From an uncultured Eubacteriales bacterium (GTDB lineage: Bacteria; Bacillota; Clostridia; Oscillospirales; Acutalibacteraceae): 64,000 nucleotides of DNA. The stretch lies in NCBI GenBank assembly GCA_910577755.1, contig CAJTNL010000007.1:1-64000 (forward strand), in the 5' to 3' direction. Below are positions 7,513 to 16,772 of the stretch, in pieces; position 1 is the first letter of the stretch, and each line of letters begins with the position of its first letter. The notes beneath the pieces were generated by a model that did not search any database, had not been told where the DNA came from, and saw only the letters and a program-made list of their open reading frames with translations. Position numbers and translations under genes: made by a program.

Positions 7513-9820
7513 AGATACGGCGCAAAACAGCATTCCCTACGAAGAACTGTACGAGGATGGCATTTGCAATCTCGGCGACGGCCGATGGAGCGTGACTTAC
7601 CAATTTACCGACGTCAACTACAAAAACATCCGTCTGGAAAGTCAAAAAGTGAAATTCAGTCAATACTGCGATTTTCTGAATTCTTTAAACGAATCGTTTT
7701 TCATCCAGGTTCACATATATAACAAACCTTTGCGGCGCACCAATCTGGATTTAGAAATTCAAACGCCGCCAACGGCCAGTCAGGAACTGCGTGAGTGTAT
7801 CGGTGAATACAACGGCATCATTCGGGATCGGATACAGCGTTCCGACGGCTATATCCAAGAAAAATATCTCACCGTATCTATAACCGAAGAGTCCTACGAA
7901 GCGGCTCAGAAACGATTCGATCAGATCAATCTGGATTCTGTCAATCTGCTGCGGGATTTGGAAAGCGAAACCCACCAGCTCAATAAGGCGGAGCGACTGA
8001 CTCTGCTGCGGGAAATCTACCGACCCGAGGACGCTTCCCCCATCACTCCCAATCAAAACGGTTTGTTTGACGAAAGCGACAAAGATCAAATCGCCAGCTA
8101 CGAGATGGATTTTGGTATATCGGATGGTATGATCCGACTGGGGGAGCAGTATGTCAAACCATTTTTTATCACAGAAATTCCGGATGAAATTTCAGACCGT
8201 ATTCTAAACGATCTAACCGCCCTTAACCAAACCGTCTTTCTAACGGTCAACATCCATCCCCAAGAGGTGGCGGGAACCATTAAAGCCATGTCAAAACGGC
8301 TGCGAGAGCTGGACAGAGAGGCTGCTGACAGCAAGTCCAGGCAGCGCAAGGCCGGCGATCCGGTACCCGATATTCCCCGCGATCTGAAAATGGCTCTCGA
8401 CAACGCAGAAGATATTTACGCTGCCCTACAAAGCCGTAACGAAAAAATGTTTATAGGCAATATACTCATTTTGCTGCGGGGAGATTCTCCTGAAGATCTA
8501 AATGCAGCCAAAAATAAAGTGCGTTCAAAAGTGTTAAAAGCCGGATGTGCTATGCGGGAACTGCGATTTGCACGGGAACTCCTATTCAATTCCGTTCTTC
8601 CGCTAGGGATTGATAACGCTTCTGAATTTATAAAGCGTGGTTATCTGACGACAGAAATCAGTGGCTTCCTGCCATTTAGCGTAGCAGATTTGGTCAGTCC
8701 CGGCGGTCTATGCTACGGTATCAATATTTTGTCACGCAATCTGTTGGTACTAGATCGCCGAAACTTTACCAACCCCCACGGGGTGTACTTGGGCGCTTCC
8801 GGCTCCGGCAAATCCATGGGCGCTAAATTGGAAATCTGGGAAGCCTTCTGGAGAACAGATAACACCATCATCATTATTGATTTGGAAGGGGAGTTCACCA
8901 AAGAAGTAGAGCTGCTAGGAGGACAGGTCATCCACATTCGTCCTGACGGTAAAGACACCATAAATCCAATGGACGTCAATATGCACTATTCCGGTGAAAA
9001 AGACGAATCTCCAATCGCTATGAAAACCGATTTTATGATGTCTCTCATCGAGACAGCCGGCGCATACAAGGAGGATGACGCTGCTTTTGCAAAATCTATT
9101 ATCAGCCGTGTATGCAAAACCGTTTACAATCAATATCTGCAAGATCCGAAAGATGAGAATATTCCAACTCTGGTTGACTTTTACGAAGAACTCAAACGGC
9201 AGCCGGAAAAGGAAGCTTCCCATATGACGGTAGCGCTCGAGCTTTATATCACCGGCTCCATGAATCTGTTTGCCGGCAAAACCAACGTAGATTTGCATAA
9301 TCGATTGTTGTGTTTCAACGTGCAGCATCTGGGCGAACAAATGCGGGTACTGGGTATGACGATTATCCAAGACTTTATCTGGAATTTGCTGACCAAAAAC
9401 CGGGATGCAGACAAGGACACCTTCCTGTACAATGACGAAATTCATTATTCTTTGCGCCGGGAATCTACCGCAGAATGGCTATGGAAAAGCTGGAAACGAG
9501 GCAGAAAATACGGACTAATCGCCACCGGTATGACCCAGGAGGTTGGAGATATTACCATGACCTCCCAATCGAAAGCATTGATTTCAAACTCTGAATTCCT
9601 CATGCTTTACCGGCAGAAGGAAAAGGAAATCCCGTCTTTGCTGGAAGTCATCGATCTATCGGATGAACAAGTTCATCACTTGAATCGCTGTAAGCCCGGA
9701 GAAGGGCTGCTCCGGGCCGGCAATACGATTCTGGAGTTTGATAACCATATTCCAAAGAACACCAAACTGTACAAGCTCATGTCTACGAAAGTAGGAGAAA
9801 GCCATGAACCAACAGAATAA
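7442..9820 (+). CDS. virB4: VirB4-like conjugal transfer ATPase (CD1110-like)
   Basis: This is the ATPase that powers assembly and substrate movement in the type IV secretion channel. The 792-residue length matches the family. Walker A GASGSGKS is at residues 451-458, followed by IIIIDLEGEFTKE (Walker B-like) and FLYNDEIHY with RRGRKYG-type motifs near the C-terminus. The N-terminal 300 residues form the usual VirB4 scaffold domain. I chose ATG 7442 because AAGGAGG (7426-7432) lies 9 bases before it; ATG 7436 is in frame but only 3 bases from that site. The start lies inside the prgI gene, and the end overlaps the next gene by 17 bases. Confidence 0.93.
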   Translation: MKLLRRLPKKNEITGGTKKKKKRKDTAQNSIPYEELYEDGICNLGDGRWSVTYQFTDVNYKNIRLESQKVKFSQYCDFLNSLNESFFIQVHIYNKPLRRTNLDLEIQTPPTASQELRECIGEYNGIIRDRIQRSDGYIQEKYLTVSITEESYEAAQKRFDQINLDSVNLLRDLESETHQLNKAERLTLLREIYRPEDASPITPNQNGLFDESDKDQIASYEMDFGISDGMIRLGEQYVKPFFITEIPDEISDRILNDLTALNQTVFLTVNIHPQEVAGTIKAMSKRLRELDREAADSKSRQRKAGDPVPDIPRDLKMALDNAEDIYAALQSRNEKMFIGNILILLRGDSPEDLNAAKNKVRSKVLKAGCAMRELRFARELLFNSVLPLGIDNASEFIKRGYLTTEISGFLPFSVADLVSPGGLCYGINILSRNLLVLDRRNFTNPHGVYLGASGSGKSMGAKLEIWEAFWRTDNTIIIIDLEGEFTKEVELLGGQVIHIRPDGKDTINPMDVNMHYSGEKDESPIAMKTDFMMSLIETAGAYKEDDAAFAKSIISRVCKTVYNQYLQDPKDENIPTLVDFYEELKRQPEKEASHMTVALELYITGSMNLFAGKTNVDLHNRLLCFNVQHLGEQMRVLGMTIIQDFIWNLLTKNRDADKDTFLYNDEIHYSLRRESTAEWLWKSWKRGRKYGLIATGMTQEVGDITMTSQSKALISNSEFLMLYRQKEKEIPSLLEVIDLSDEQVHHLNRCKPGEGLLRAGNTILEFDNHIPKNTKLYKLMSTKVGESHEPTE

Positions 9821-11867
9821 TCAGTTAATCCGTAAAACAAAGTATGGAATTGCCGATATAGACCGCAAAACCAGAAAGCTGACGCTCTCCATAGAAAATA
9901 ACTTTTGGGGGGAAGGTCAGTTTCAATCTAAACGGGAAGCGGTCATTAACCCCACAATGAAATCTGGATTGGAAGGAACCGCCACAGAACCAACAGCAGG
10001 CGGCGCTGCGGGAAAAGAAAAGACTTTTGCAAACAAAAAAGTAACCAACAGTAATACTCCAAAGGATAAGAGCGCTGCTCTCCATCGCAAATTTAGATCC
10101 CATCAAAGGCTTCGTACAAAAGTAGTATCTCGAATAAAAGGAGAACTGTCAGACCGCAGCGCCGAATCCTTTTTCGGACAAGATGACGAAGGAACCAGCA
10201 GTTCCGTTGCAAACCTTTTTTATCAAGGCGTCAAAACCTCTGGAAAAGGTGCGTTTAAGGTTGGACGTTGGGCGTATAGAAAAGCAACCCGTTCTACTCA
10301 AAACAGCGCCGCAGTAAAAACCATCCGCAAAACCCAGGCCAGTAACAAAGCGATGCGTATGGTCAATACCAGAATCAGGGAAGCTGCACAGACAGCGGCG
10401 GCAAGAGCCGCCAGGGCTGCCGCTGCCGCTGCGCAAAAAACCGTTGCATCAGCAGTAGAGACCCTAGCTTCTACCGCCGCCGGCAAGGGTGTTGCAATGA
10501 TTGTAGGAGGTCTTATCGTCATTTGTCTGCTGTTCGGCAGCTGCTTTGCTTTTGGCGGTGGCGTCAGTTCATCCATTAAAGCTGCCAGTTCCAATGTCTC
10601 CGCTGTTATTTCTGCGGTAAAAGGCTTGGATTCACAGTTTTTAGATGAAGTGAAATCTGCCGCAGGAGACAAAACCATTGTGGATACCCAAAAAACAGAC
10701 GCTGCCGGAATTGCTGTTCTGATTATTTATCGGGGTATTGATCCCTCTAAGGCCAGTTCCACTTTAACAGAAATTGTTAAGCGTTATTATACACAGCTGA
10801 ACTCTTACAGCGTAGATAACGAAGTGGTTGTGACAAGAAAAACCGTAGAAAGTATGCTGGAGCAATTCGGCTATAAAACAGAGGAGGAAAAAACTGCGTT
10901 TCTGGAAATGCGAAAGTCGGTACAATCCGTCATTGCTTCCAGCGGCACTGCCTTTACCAACGCCTACACAGAGTATATCAATCAATATGCCGTGAAGTAT
11001 GACCTGGATACGGCTATGATCTATGCCATTATAGAAATAGAATCTGGGTTCAGCATGGAAAATGTAAATAATTCACTGCAAGGTGGAGGTATTGGACACG
11101 GTCTTATGCAAATTGTGAAGGTTGGATTCGACCAGGCAAATCTTCTATTCCAATCCGACGGAGACGAGGAACTGATTGTATCCTCTATTTCGGAGCTTAA
11201 TGAGCCGGAAATCGGGATTCGGTACGGCTGCCGGCTGCTGCGGTACCATCTTGATCAGCTGCCCAACTCTGATTTAGCTACCGTTGCCGTATCTTATAAC
11301 GCCGGTGTTTTCCAAGTGCAGCAATGGCTTTCTAATCCACTCTATTCCCATGACGGAACAACTCTGATTTCCGATAACATTCCATTTTTAGAATCAAAAA
11401 ATTATGCGAAAAAATTTCAAAGTTTGTACCAAAAGTATGTGAACTGGGGCAACTCCGGAAATGGTACCGTTACCGGGGATTGGATATGGCCGGCGCCCGG
11501 AACCACCATCATTACCTCTGGCGTCGGTCCTCGATGGGGAACGCAGCACAACGGTATTGATATTTCCGGCTCCAACTGCTACGGCAACCCTGTTGTTGCC
11601 GCAGACGGCGGTACCGTAATCGTAGCCAACAAAGCCGGATGGGGCGGCGGCTATGGTCTGTGCGTCTACATCGACCACGGCAACGGCTGGATTACCCGTT
11701 ACGGTCACGGAAGCAAGGTAGTGGTCAATGTGGGGGATCAAGTGTCCAAGGGGCAAAAAATCATGGAGATTGGCAGCACCGGGCAGAGCACCGGCGATCA
11801 TCTTCATTTTGAAATGCGGTACAACGATACTATCATAGACCCGGAAGAGTATGTTTCTCCCTATTAA
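9804..11867 (+). CDS. Membrane-anchored lytic transglycosylase / M23 peptidase of the conjugation machine (CD1108-like)
   Basis: A two-domain cell-wall hydrolase that opens peptidoglycan for the conjugation channel. Residues 1-225 are basic, Ala/Arg-rich and probably cytoplasmic. One membrane segment lies at about 228-250. An SLT lysozyme-like domain surrounds AIIEIESGFS (about residue 405; the Glu of IEIES is the likely catalytic acid) with GHGLMQI. The C-terminal M23 domain carries HNGIDISG (about 582) and HLHFEM (about 667), giving the H-x3-D and HxH zinc ligands. The length is 687 residues. This two-hydrolase layout is standard for CD1108-type proteins and VirB1-like functions. The start overlaps VirB4. 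There is no sign of truncation. Confidence 0.92.
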   Translation: MNQQNNQLIRKTKYGIADIDRKTRKLTLSIENNFWGEGQFQSKREAVINPTMKSGLEGTATEPTAGGAAGKEKTFANKKVTNSNTPKDKSAALHRKFRSHQRLRTKVVSRIKGELSDRSAESFFGQDDEGTSSSVANLFYQGVKTSGKGAFKVGRWAYRKATRSTQNSAAVKTIRKTQASNKAMRMVNTRIREAAQTAAARAARAAAAAAQKTVASAVETLASTAAGKGVAMIVGGLIVICLLFGSCFAFGGGVSSSIKAASSNVSAVISAVKGLDSQFLDEVKSAAGDKTIVDTQKTDAAGIAVLIIYRGIDPSKASSTLTEIVKRYYTQLNSYSVDNEVVVTRKTVESMLEQFGYKTEEEKTAFLEMRKSVQSVIASSGTAFTNAYTEYINQYAVKYDLDTAMIYAIIEIESGFSMENVNNSLQGGGIGHGLMQIVKVGFDQANLLFQSDGDEELIVSSISELNEPEIGIRYGCRLLRYHLDQLPNSDLATVAVSYNAGVFQVQQWLSNPLYSHDGTTLISDNIPFLESKNYAKKFQSLYQKYVNWGNSGNGTVTGDWIWPAPGTTIITSGVGPRWGTQHNGIDISGSNCYGNPVVAADGGTVIVANKAGWGGGYGLCVYIDHGNGWITRYGHGSKVVVNVGDQVSKGQKIMEIGSTGQSTGDHLHFEMRYNDTIIDPEEYVSPY

Positions 11868-11880
11868 CAAGGAGGTTATT

Positions 11881-12423
11881 ATGAAAACAAAAACAAAAAC
11901 AATCATCACTGCGCTAACGGCCGGTTTCCTGATAGCCGCATCTGCGCTGTCTTTCACCGGCTGCAGCAACGCACAAGAAAAAGTATCCAACTCAAACGAA
12001 ACCGAAACGGCGTCTGTAGATATGGTATCTTCAACTGTATCTTACGAACTGAAAACAGCGGAGGATGAAATCCGGTTGCATCTACAGGGCGACGTCAACG
12101 CCGATCTGATTCTTGCCGCAGTCACCGGCTACGGACAGGGATGCGGTCTGCCCTATGACGCTTCTCTTTCTACAGACAATGCAGGCTATGACAATGAAAT
12201 CATATTCGATCTGCGTGTCAAGCATTGGGATAACGCTTCTATGATTGAGGCATTGGAGTTGGAATTACAAAACATAATTGCCAACCAAACTGCGATGACC
12301 AGCAGCTGGCGGTCTACCCGGTTTTGTCCGGTAATCGTACAGAAAAACGAGAAATCTTACAGCGCTTACATCCTATATTCCAGCCTGTTAGACGATACCG
12401 GAGGTGTGATCAGTGGAGAATAA
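11881..12423 (+). CDS. ICE lipoprotein of unknown function
   Basis: An AAGGAGG 6 bases upstream fixes the ATG at 11881. The 180-residue product starts with a basic stretch (MKTKTKT), a hydrophobic core and the lipobox FTGC with the cysteine near residue 28, so it should be a lipid-anchored surface protein. The mature part is acidic and otherwise unrecognised. In this ICE family the gene after the cell-wall hydrolase often encodes an exported accessory protein of the channel, which is the most I would infer. The 3' end overlaps the next gene by 11 bases. Confidence 0.75.
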   Translation: MKTKTKTIITALTAGFLIAASALSFTGCSNAQEKVSNSNETETASVDMVSSTVSYELKTAEDEIRLHLQGDVNADLILAAVTGYGQGCGLPYDASLSTDNAGYDNEIIFDLRVKHWDNASMIEALELELQNIIANQTAMTSSWRSTRFCPVIVQKNEKSYSAYILYSSLLDDTGGVISGE

Positions 12424-12694
12424 AAAAATTCTAAAGCTGGAGCAGGAAATCGCAAAATTGGAAGCTCGTTTGAAAGAAACGCAGGCAAATTTGGATAAAA
12501 AGAAAAAACAACTAAAAGAGGAACAAAAGGAAGAACTGTTTTCCCGGATCACGGTCATTCAGGGAAACGGCGTCAATATCCCGGATTTACTGGACGCCAT
12601 TGAAAGTGACGATTGCGAAATGATTATCGACGTCATACAAAATAAACAGAAAGGAGACAGAGATGATGAACCTGATAGATTTACTGCACACTGA
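12413..12694 (+). CDS. DUF4315-family coiled-coil protein
   Basis: A GTG start at 12413 is 6 bases after GGAGGTG, inside the end of the lipoprotein gene. The 93-residue product begins with a strongly charged coiled coil (about residues 3-45, rich in K and E), followed by GVNIPDLLDAIES. This is the layout of the DUF4315 family found beside conjugation genes in Clostridia elements. Its function is unknown. The 3' end overlaps the next gene by 32 bases, so the products are probably made together. Confidence 0.75.
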   Translation: MENKKILKLEQEIAKLEARLKETQANLDKKKKQLKEEQKEELFSRITVIQGNGVNIPDLLDAIESDDCEMIIDVIQNKQKGDRDDEPDRFTAH

Positions 12695-13895
12695 CGGTTA
12701 TTCCGCCGTATCATTGGCAGAACAAGGGAGCTTCCCCTTCGCCCTATTGCGGGACGGACAGCCGGTTGGATTTTTACAAGATGATCTTTCAGTCGATATG
12801 GTAACAAATCATGCAAATCTGGCGCCGGAAGTAAAAAGTATAGTGGAGTACATGATACAAAATCAGAGTAAGGAAATCTTTAGAGATTCCGAACTGCTGC
12901 TGTCCAGCTATGAAGGGATCTCTCTTGTAACCGGTTACGACCACTACAGCCATGCACCCTATTACGCCGTGTATCAGGGCAAGGATACGATTTTGTCCAA
13001 TACTCAAAATCTGGAGGCAGCAAAAAGAGAATTTCTCACACGCTCCGGTTTACAGGTTGTACCGGAGCGACCTGCACCAAACTATCAAAGACGCATGACG
13101 CCGGAAATGCCGCCGATTATGCAGCAACTACGGCAGCTACTAAATAATATAGGCTTAAGGCTGCGTATGATGTTTGGACTAGAAAAGGTTGAATACCATA
13201 TTCAGCATGGCGCAGCCACAGTAGCGGAGGTTAATGAACGATTACAGGTAACGTATACGAGTCAATGTACCGCTGAATTACAACAAAAAATTGATGCGGT
13301 CGTGCAGAAAATCCGGGAGGAGCAGGCAATTCAACAGCCCACAGTAAGAGTGCAAAAAGAACAGTCGGTACAAACTCCGGTAGAAGTAAAAACACCTCAA
13401 GAACAACCAGATATACAGGAACAGCCAAACGTACAACAACAGACGAATGTGCAGCAACAGACAAATGTACAGGAAACGCCTACACCGTTGCCAGAGAAGG
13501 CAGTTGTCAAACAAAATACTGCTGTGAAAAAGCAGCCGGTTCAGGCAGAACAGCAAAAACCAACAGCGCCGCTGGATATTGCTTCCCTATCCCCCCAGCA
13601 GCAAAAGATACATACCGAATTTTTACAGCAATATACCATTATGCAAAGCGCAAAAGGATTTAACGGAGAGATCGTCCATAAGACCGTATCGAATCTGGAA
13701 GCCCAATTTGGCACGTCTGATCTGGCCGTCTTTGAGCAGAAGCTAGTACAGGGAGACTATACAGGGCAGCCCAATCAGTCGGTTTCCTTTGAAAACCGTT
13801 TGCAGCAAGCCAATCAGGAAGCCGCCCGAAGAAATCAGCAGCGCTCTAGCCAAAATCCGGACAAAAATCGAAACACTTCGGAAAGGGGGAAATAA
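12663..13895 (+). CDS. ICE protein of unknown function with Gln/Val/Pro-rich linker
   Basis: I do not recognise the family. The 410-residue product has an N-terminal folded region (residues 1-145), a positively charged helical part, a low-complexity linker at about 215-300 with repeats such as QEQPNVQQQTNVQQQT, and a C-terminal helical domain containing LSPQQQKIHTEFLQQY. AAAGGAG stands 6 bases before the ATG. No signal peptide or clear membrane segment is visible, so it is probably cytoplasmic. Its place inside the transfer operon makes a role in conjugation or element maintenance likely but unproven. The linker is built from imperfect short repeats that could vary in length. Confidence 0.7.
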   Translation: MMNLIDLLHTDGYSAVSLAEQGSFPFALLRDGQPVGFLQDDLSVDMVTNHANLAPEVKSIVEYMIQNQSKEIFRDSELLLSSYEGISLVTGYDHYSHAPYYAVYQGKDTILSNTQNLEAAKREFLTRSGLQVVPERPAPNYQRRMTPEMPPIMQQLRQLLNNIGLRLRMMFGLEKVEYHIQHGAATVAEVNERLQVTYTSQCTAELQQKIDAVVQKIREEQAIQQPTVRVQKEQSVQTPVEVKTPQEQPDIQEQPNVQQQTNVQQQTNVQETPTPLPEKAVVKQNTAVKKQPVQAEQQKPTAPLDIASLSPQQQKIHTEFLQQYTIMQSAKGFNGEIVHKTVSNLEAQFGTSDLAVFEQKLVQGDYTGQPNQSVSFENRLQQANQEAARRNQQRSSQNPDKNRNTSERGK

Positions 13896-13898
13896 TCC

Positions 13899-14441
13899 AT
13901 GGCGGCACAACAGGTACCCCTGCAAAAAATCACCCAATGGCTGGAACAAGCGGGCTATACGGTGCAGGAAATCGGCGCGCCTGGATTGCCGCAGATGCGG
14001 CAGCTAATTTTGTCTATTGGTACAAAGGGAATCGGTTTTATGTATTCAGACGGCAGCTTTTCCATGGTTGACGGAGAGGAAAAACACCGAGACAGAATTT
14101 CTCTATATATGAACTTTTGCAAAAAATACAGCCGGCTCCCTTCCGACGCCGGGGATTATATGCTGGCATATTACTCCACGAGCGCCCAGCTTCGGGTGCG
14201 CTTTGATATGGAGCGCAGCTGCCCTGTTTATATCATCAAGACACGGGGCGAACAAGGATGGACAGAACAACGAGCGCTGTATGATGAAAGCCAGGCTCTG
14301 CGCAGCTTCTGTCTTGTGTCCGGACTTTGGACGGACCAAAAGCCAGCTGACAAAAAAAGCTTTCGGACGCATATAGAGGATCGTTTGATCGAAAAGTGGC
14401 TCAGCCGCAGAAAGGAGAAATCAGAAGATGTCCGTCAGTAA
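13899..14441 (+). CDS. Hypothetical ICE protein (180 aa)
   Basis: The 180-residue product is soluble and not recognised. The N-terminus (KITQWLEQAGYTVQEIG) is followed by a mixed alpha/beta region and a basic C-terminal helix ending in KWLSRRKEK. AAAGGGGG precedes the ATG, which is 3 bases after the upstream stop. Its 3' end overlaps the TOPRIM protein gene by 14 bases, which suggests they are translated together and may work in the same step of DNA processing. Confidence 0.7.
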   Translation: MAAQQVPLQKITQWLEQAGYTVQEIGAPGLPQMRQLILSIGTKGIGFMYSDGSFSMVDGEEKHRDRISLYMNFCKKYSRLPSDAGDYMLAYYSTSAQLRVRFDMERSCPVYIIKTRGEQGWTEQRALYDESQALRSFCLVSGLWTDQKPADKKSFRTHIEDRLIEKWLSRRKEKSEDVRQ

Positions 14442-15447
14442 AAACGGTAAACCCTATTATACCGAGGAGGAAAAACAATCGGCGCTGGAAAATAACAACG
14501 CTCTTGCCTACGCAAGGGCTCGCGGTTACCCGCTAATAAGAGCAGGACAAGACCGGTGGCAGCACAGGGATCATGACAGCATGGTTTTCAAGGAAGACGG
14601 AAGCTGGTTCTGGAATTCTAAGGGAATTTCCGGCGGGGCGCTGACATTTATGACAGCTTTTGAAGGCATGACCTTTACCGATGCTGTACTAACGCTGGCC
14701 AATCCAAATCTTGCCCAAAATATGCAGCAAATTCAGGAAACAGCAAGCAAGACAACCGAACCGCCGAAACCCTTTGCCTTGCCGCCAAAAGCCCCGGACA
14801 ATACCGTTGCAGTCAATTATCTGATGAATCAACGCTGCATTGATCCTGAACTGGTACAACAGCTTCTTAAATCGGGGCAGATTTATCAGTCGGACAAAGA
14901 TCGTCTGATTATGGTAGGCTTTGACAACACCGGTACCGCCCGATACGCCAGTGAACGTTCCACCTATGGAGAACCGATAAAAAAGGATGTACAAGGCAGT
15001 CAAAAGAAATATTCCTTTCTCATCCATGGCGGAACAACTACCGATACGGTTGTTGTCGTAGAATCTCCGATTGAAGCTATGTCTTATCGGACGCTGGCCA
15101 AAACCTTTTGCTCCCCCGCCATACAACACGACATTCTATCTTTGGGCGGCGCGAATATTACAATCGGACTGGAACAGTATCTGCAGGAACATCCGCAAAT
15201 CAGGAATATTGTAGTAGCGCTTAATAATGACAGTACGGAACATGGACATCAGATCAATGCCGGCGCAATCGGTATAGAGAGAATCTTTCAGAAGTTTTCC
15301 GGAGACTATCATATCAGTGCACATAAGCCCACTTTAAACGATTGGAACGACACCGCGGTTGCCGTATCACAAAATCAAAGCGCCTTAACTGCCCTGCAAA
15401 AAGATATCACCCATTCGCAACAGAAAACCAAACAGCAACAAAGATAA
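14428..15447 (+). CDS. DUF3991 and TOPRIM domain protein (primase-like)
   Basis: The 339-residue product has an N-terminal DUF3991 region (about residues 10-95, with YARARGYPLIRAGQDRWQH and NSKGISGGALTFM) and a C-terminal TOPRIM fold. The latter shows VVVVESPIEAMSY (the conserved Glu of TOPRIM) and VALNNDSTEHGH (in place of the usual DxD). TOPRIM proteins of this type are found on Clostridia plasmids and ICEs and are thought to act as primases or replication accessory proteins for the transferred strand. AAAGGAGAAA precedes the ATG. The second TOPRIM motif has N-x-D rather than D-x-D, so catalytic activity should not be assumed. Confidence 0.82.
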   Translation: MSVSKNGKPYYTEEEKQSALENNNALAYARARGYPLIRAGQDRWQHRDHDSMVFKEDGSWFWNSKGISGGALTFMTAFEGMTFTDAVLTLANPNLAQNMQQIQETASKTTEPPKPFALPPKAPDNTVAVNYLMNQRCIDPELVQQLLKSGQIYQSDKDRLIMVGFDNTGTARYASERSTYGEPIKKDVQGSQKKYSFLIHGGTTTDTVVVVESPIEAMSYRTLAKTFCSPAIQHDILSLGGANITIGLEQYLQEHPQIRNIVVALNNDSTEHGHQINAGAIGIERIFQKFSGDYHISAHKPTLNDWNDTAVAVSQNQSALTALQKDITHSQQKTKQQQR

Positions 15448-15450
15448 ATC

Positions 15451-15510
15451 AGAATAGCAAGAACAAGTGCCGCTGCATTTCTACAGCGGCGCTTCTTGTT
15501 ACTATTCTGC
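15451..15510 (+). terminator. Long 60-nt hairpin between the TOPRIM and HTH genes
   Basis: AGAATAG, AACAAG and GCCGCTG on the left (15451-15475) pair with CAGCGGC, CTTGTT and CTATTCT on the right (15484-15508). Together they make a long, slightly bulged stem that starts 4 bases after the TOPRIM stop. There is no T-run after it, so it is either a factor-dependent or processing-type terminator or an RNA-stability element that ends the transfer operon. Confidence 0.5.
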
Positions 15511-15545
15511 AATATATCAAAAATAACAGAGAGAGGAATTTCACA

Positions 15546-16220
15546 ATGAGCTTTTATTTATATAACGCACAGGTTTTGGAAATGGGATTTTCCAAGAAAA
15601 CACTTTTAGTCTATCATGCCCTTTGCCGCATGGCAAACAGCAAGACTCGTTCCTGCTATCCCGGTAAAGGTAAAATTGCCGCTGCGGCCGGATGCTGTGA
15701 AAAAACCGTACAGCGTGCAACAAAAACTTTAGAATCTGCCGGTTTGCTCCGCATTGAGGAGAAGTTCCGTAAAGCTGACGGAAAGCAGTCTTCTAACGAC
15801 TACTATTTGCTGGATCATGCCACAGATAAGGCCAGTATGTCCACAGGAAGATCATCTATGAAGCGTGCCGATCAAAGTGATCTTGACGTCAATCTTCACG
15901 GATGCAGCCTGAAAGTGCTGCTGTATATAAAATCCCGCATGGGAAAAAATCAGATTTGCAGCTGTCGGCTCCATGAAATTGCAAGCAAGCTGCGCCTGTC
16001 TGTACGCTCTGTGCAGCGTTGTCTGAATGAACTGTATCGTACAGGGCGTCTGTCCATTCAAACTGAAACCGGAAGCCGAAACGTTTACCGTCCGGTGCAG
16101 TCCTCTATACAGGCAAAGAATCAAAATCCTATCCGTATCACCTTACAAAAGTCTCGTACAAACGCTGCTGTATCAACACTTTATACCGCCATTGCCGGCA
16201 TATTGCGTTTTCGGATTTGA
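15546..16220 (+). CDS. Helix-turn-helix protein (HTH_36-like; replication initiator or regulator)
   Basis: The ATG at 15546 follows AGAGAGG. The 224-residue product has two winged-helix segments. The first, around residues 15-75, includes YPGKGKIAAAAGCCEKTVQRATKTLESAGLL. The second, around 135-175, includes ISSKLRLSVRSVQRC-type spacing (ASKLRLSVRSVQRCLNEL). Such double-HTH proteins in mobile elements act as replication initiators or regulators. Its product lies next to a non-coding block with direct and inverted repeats (16221-16772), which would suit a cis-acting site. The role is inference. Confidence 0.75.
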   Translation: MSFYLYNAQVLEMGFSKKTLLVYHALCRMANSKTRSCYPGKGKIAAAAGCCEKTVQRATKTLESAGLLRIEEKFRKADGKQSSNDYYLLDHATDKASMSTGRSSMKRADQSDLDVNLHGCSLKVLLYIKSRMGKNQICSCRLHEIASKLRLSVRSVQRCLNELYRTGRLSIQTETGSRNVYRPVQSSIQAKNQNPIRITLQKSRTNAAVSTLYTAIAGILRFRI

Positions 16221-16772
16221 TTTTGTCCTACACCCACGACAAAAATGTCCCCCTAACTAGCTACTGTAACCAGTAAGTGATACAGAGAGAATATCAAGTC
16301 TAAGGTAGTTTAGAGAAAATAGTAGGGGCAGTGCGCCTTTTTTCGGAAAAGTGTGTCCTTTTGTGGGACAATCATTTAATTTTATGGGATAGGTGCGCCC
16401 TTTTTTCAAATATTTAAACCATTCTTTACTCTCTGATAGGGAGAAATGACGGAAAGGTGTGGGGGTAAAAGGAAAAGTGTTGGATTGTTGGAAGCTACCA
16501 AAGGCAGCTTTCAATCAATTCAATACTTTTCCTTTAGGGGGAGAGGAAAGGTGGCATTTCTCTTTATCTTTTGCTTTCCTCTCCCCCTTTCCCGCCCGCA
16601 GGCGGTTTCTCTTTTTGCTTCTTTTTCTCTTTTCCCCACTTCCACCTCACCGGAGGTGGAAGTAGAAACTGAGAAAAACATTTTCATTGACAATTGAATT
16701 ATACAACAGCTACGATATTGCTTGTGAGCAAAAACTCACAAATCAATTTTGCCACTGGGAGGTTACTATACT
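16221..16772 (+). repeat. Repeat-rich non-coding block between the HTH gene and the integrase
   Basis: No credible gene lies here. Three related direct repeats of the form GTGYGYCYTTTT begin near 16331, 16351 and 16393. A perfect 14-bp inverted repeat GGGGGAGAGGAAAG is at 16537-16550 and 16574-16587. An 11-bp hairpin ACTTCCACCTC-N4-GAGGTGGAAGT is at 16638-16663. The block could be a replication origin, an excisionase or integrase control region, or a terminator array. It separates the HTH gene from int, and the sequence does not decide between these. Confidence 0.5.

Noticed and set aside
16446..16697. Open frame of 83 codons between the HTH gene and int
   Set aside because: No ribosome site, biased composition, and it runs through two inverted repeats.
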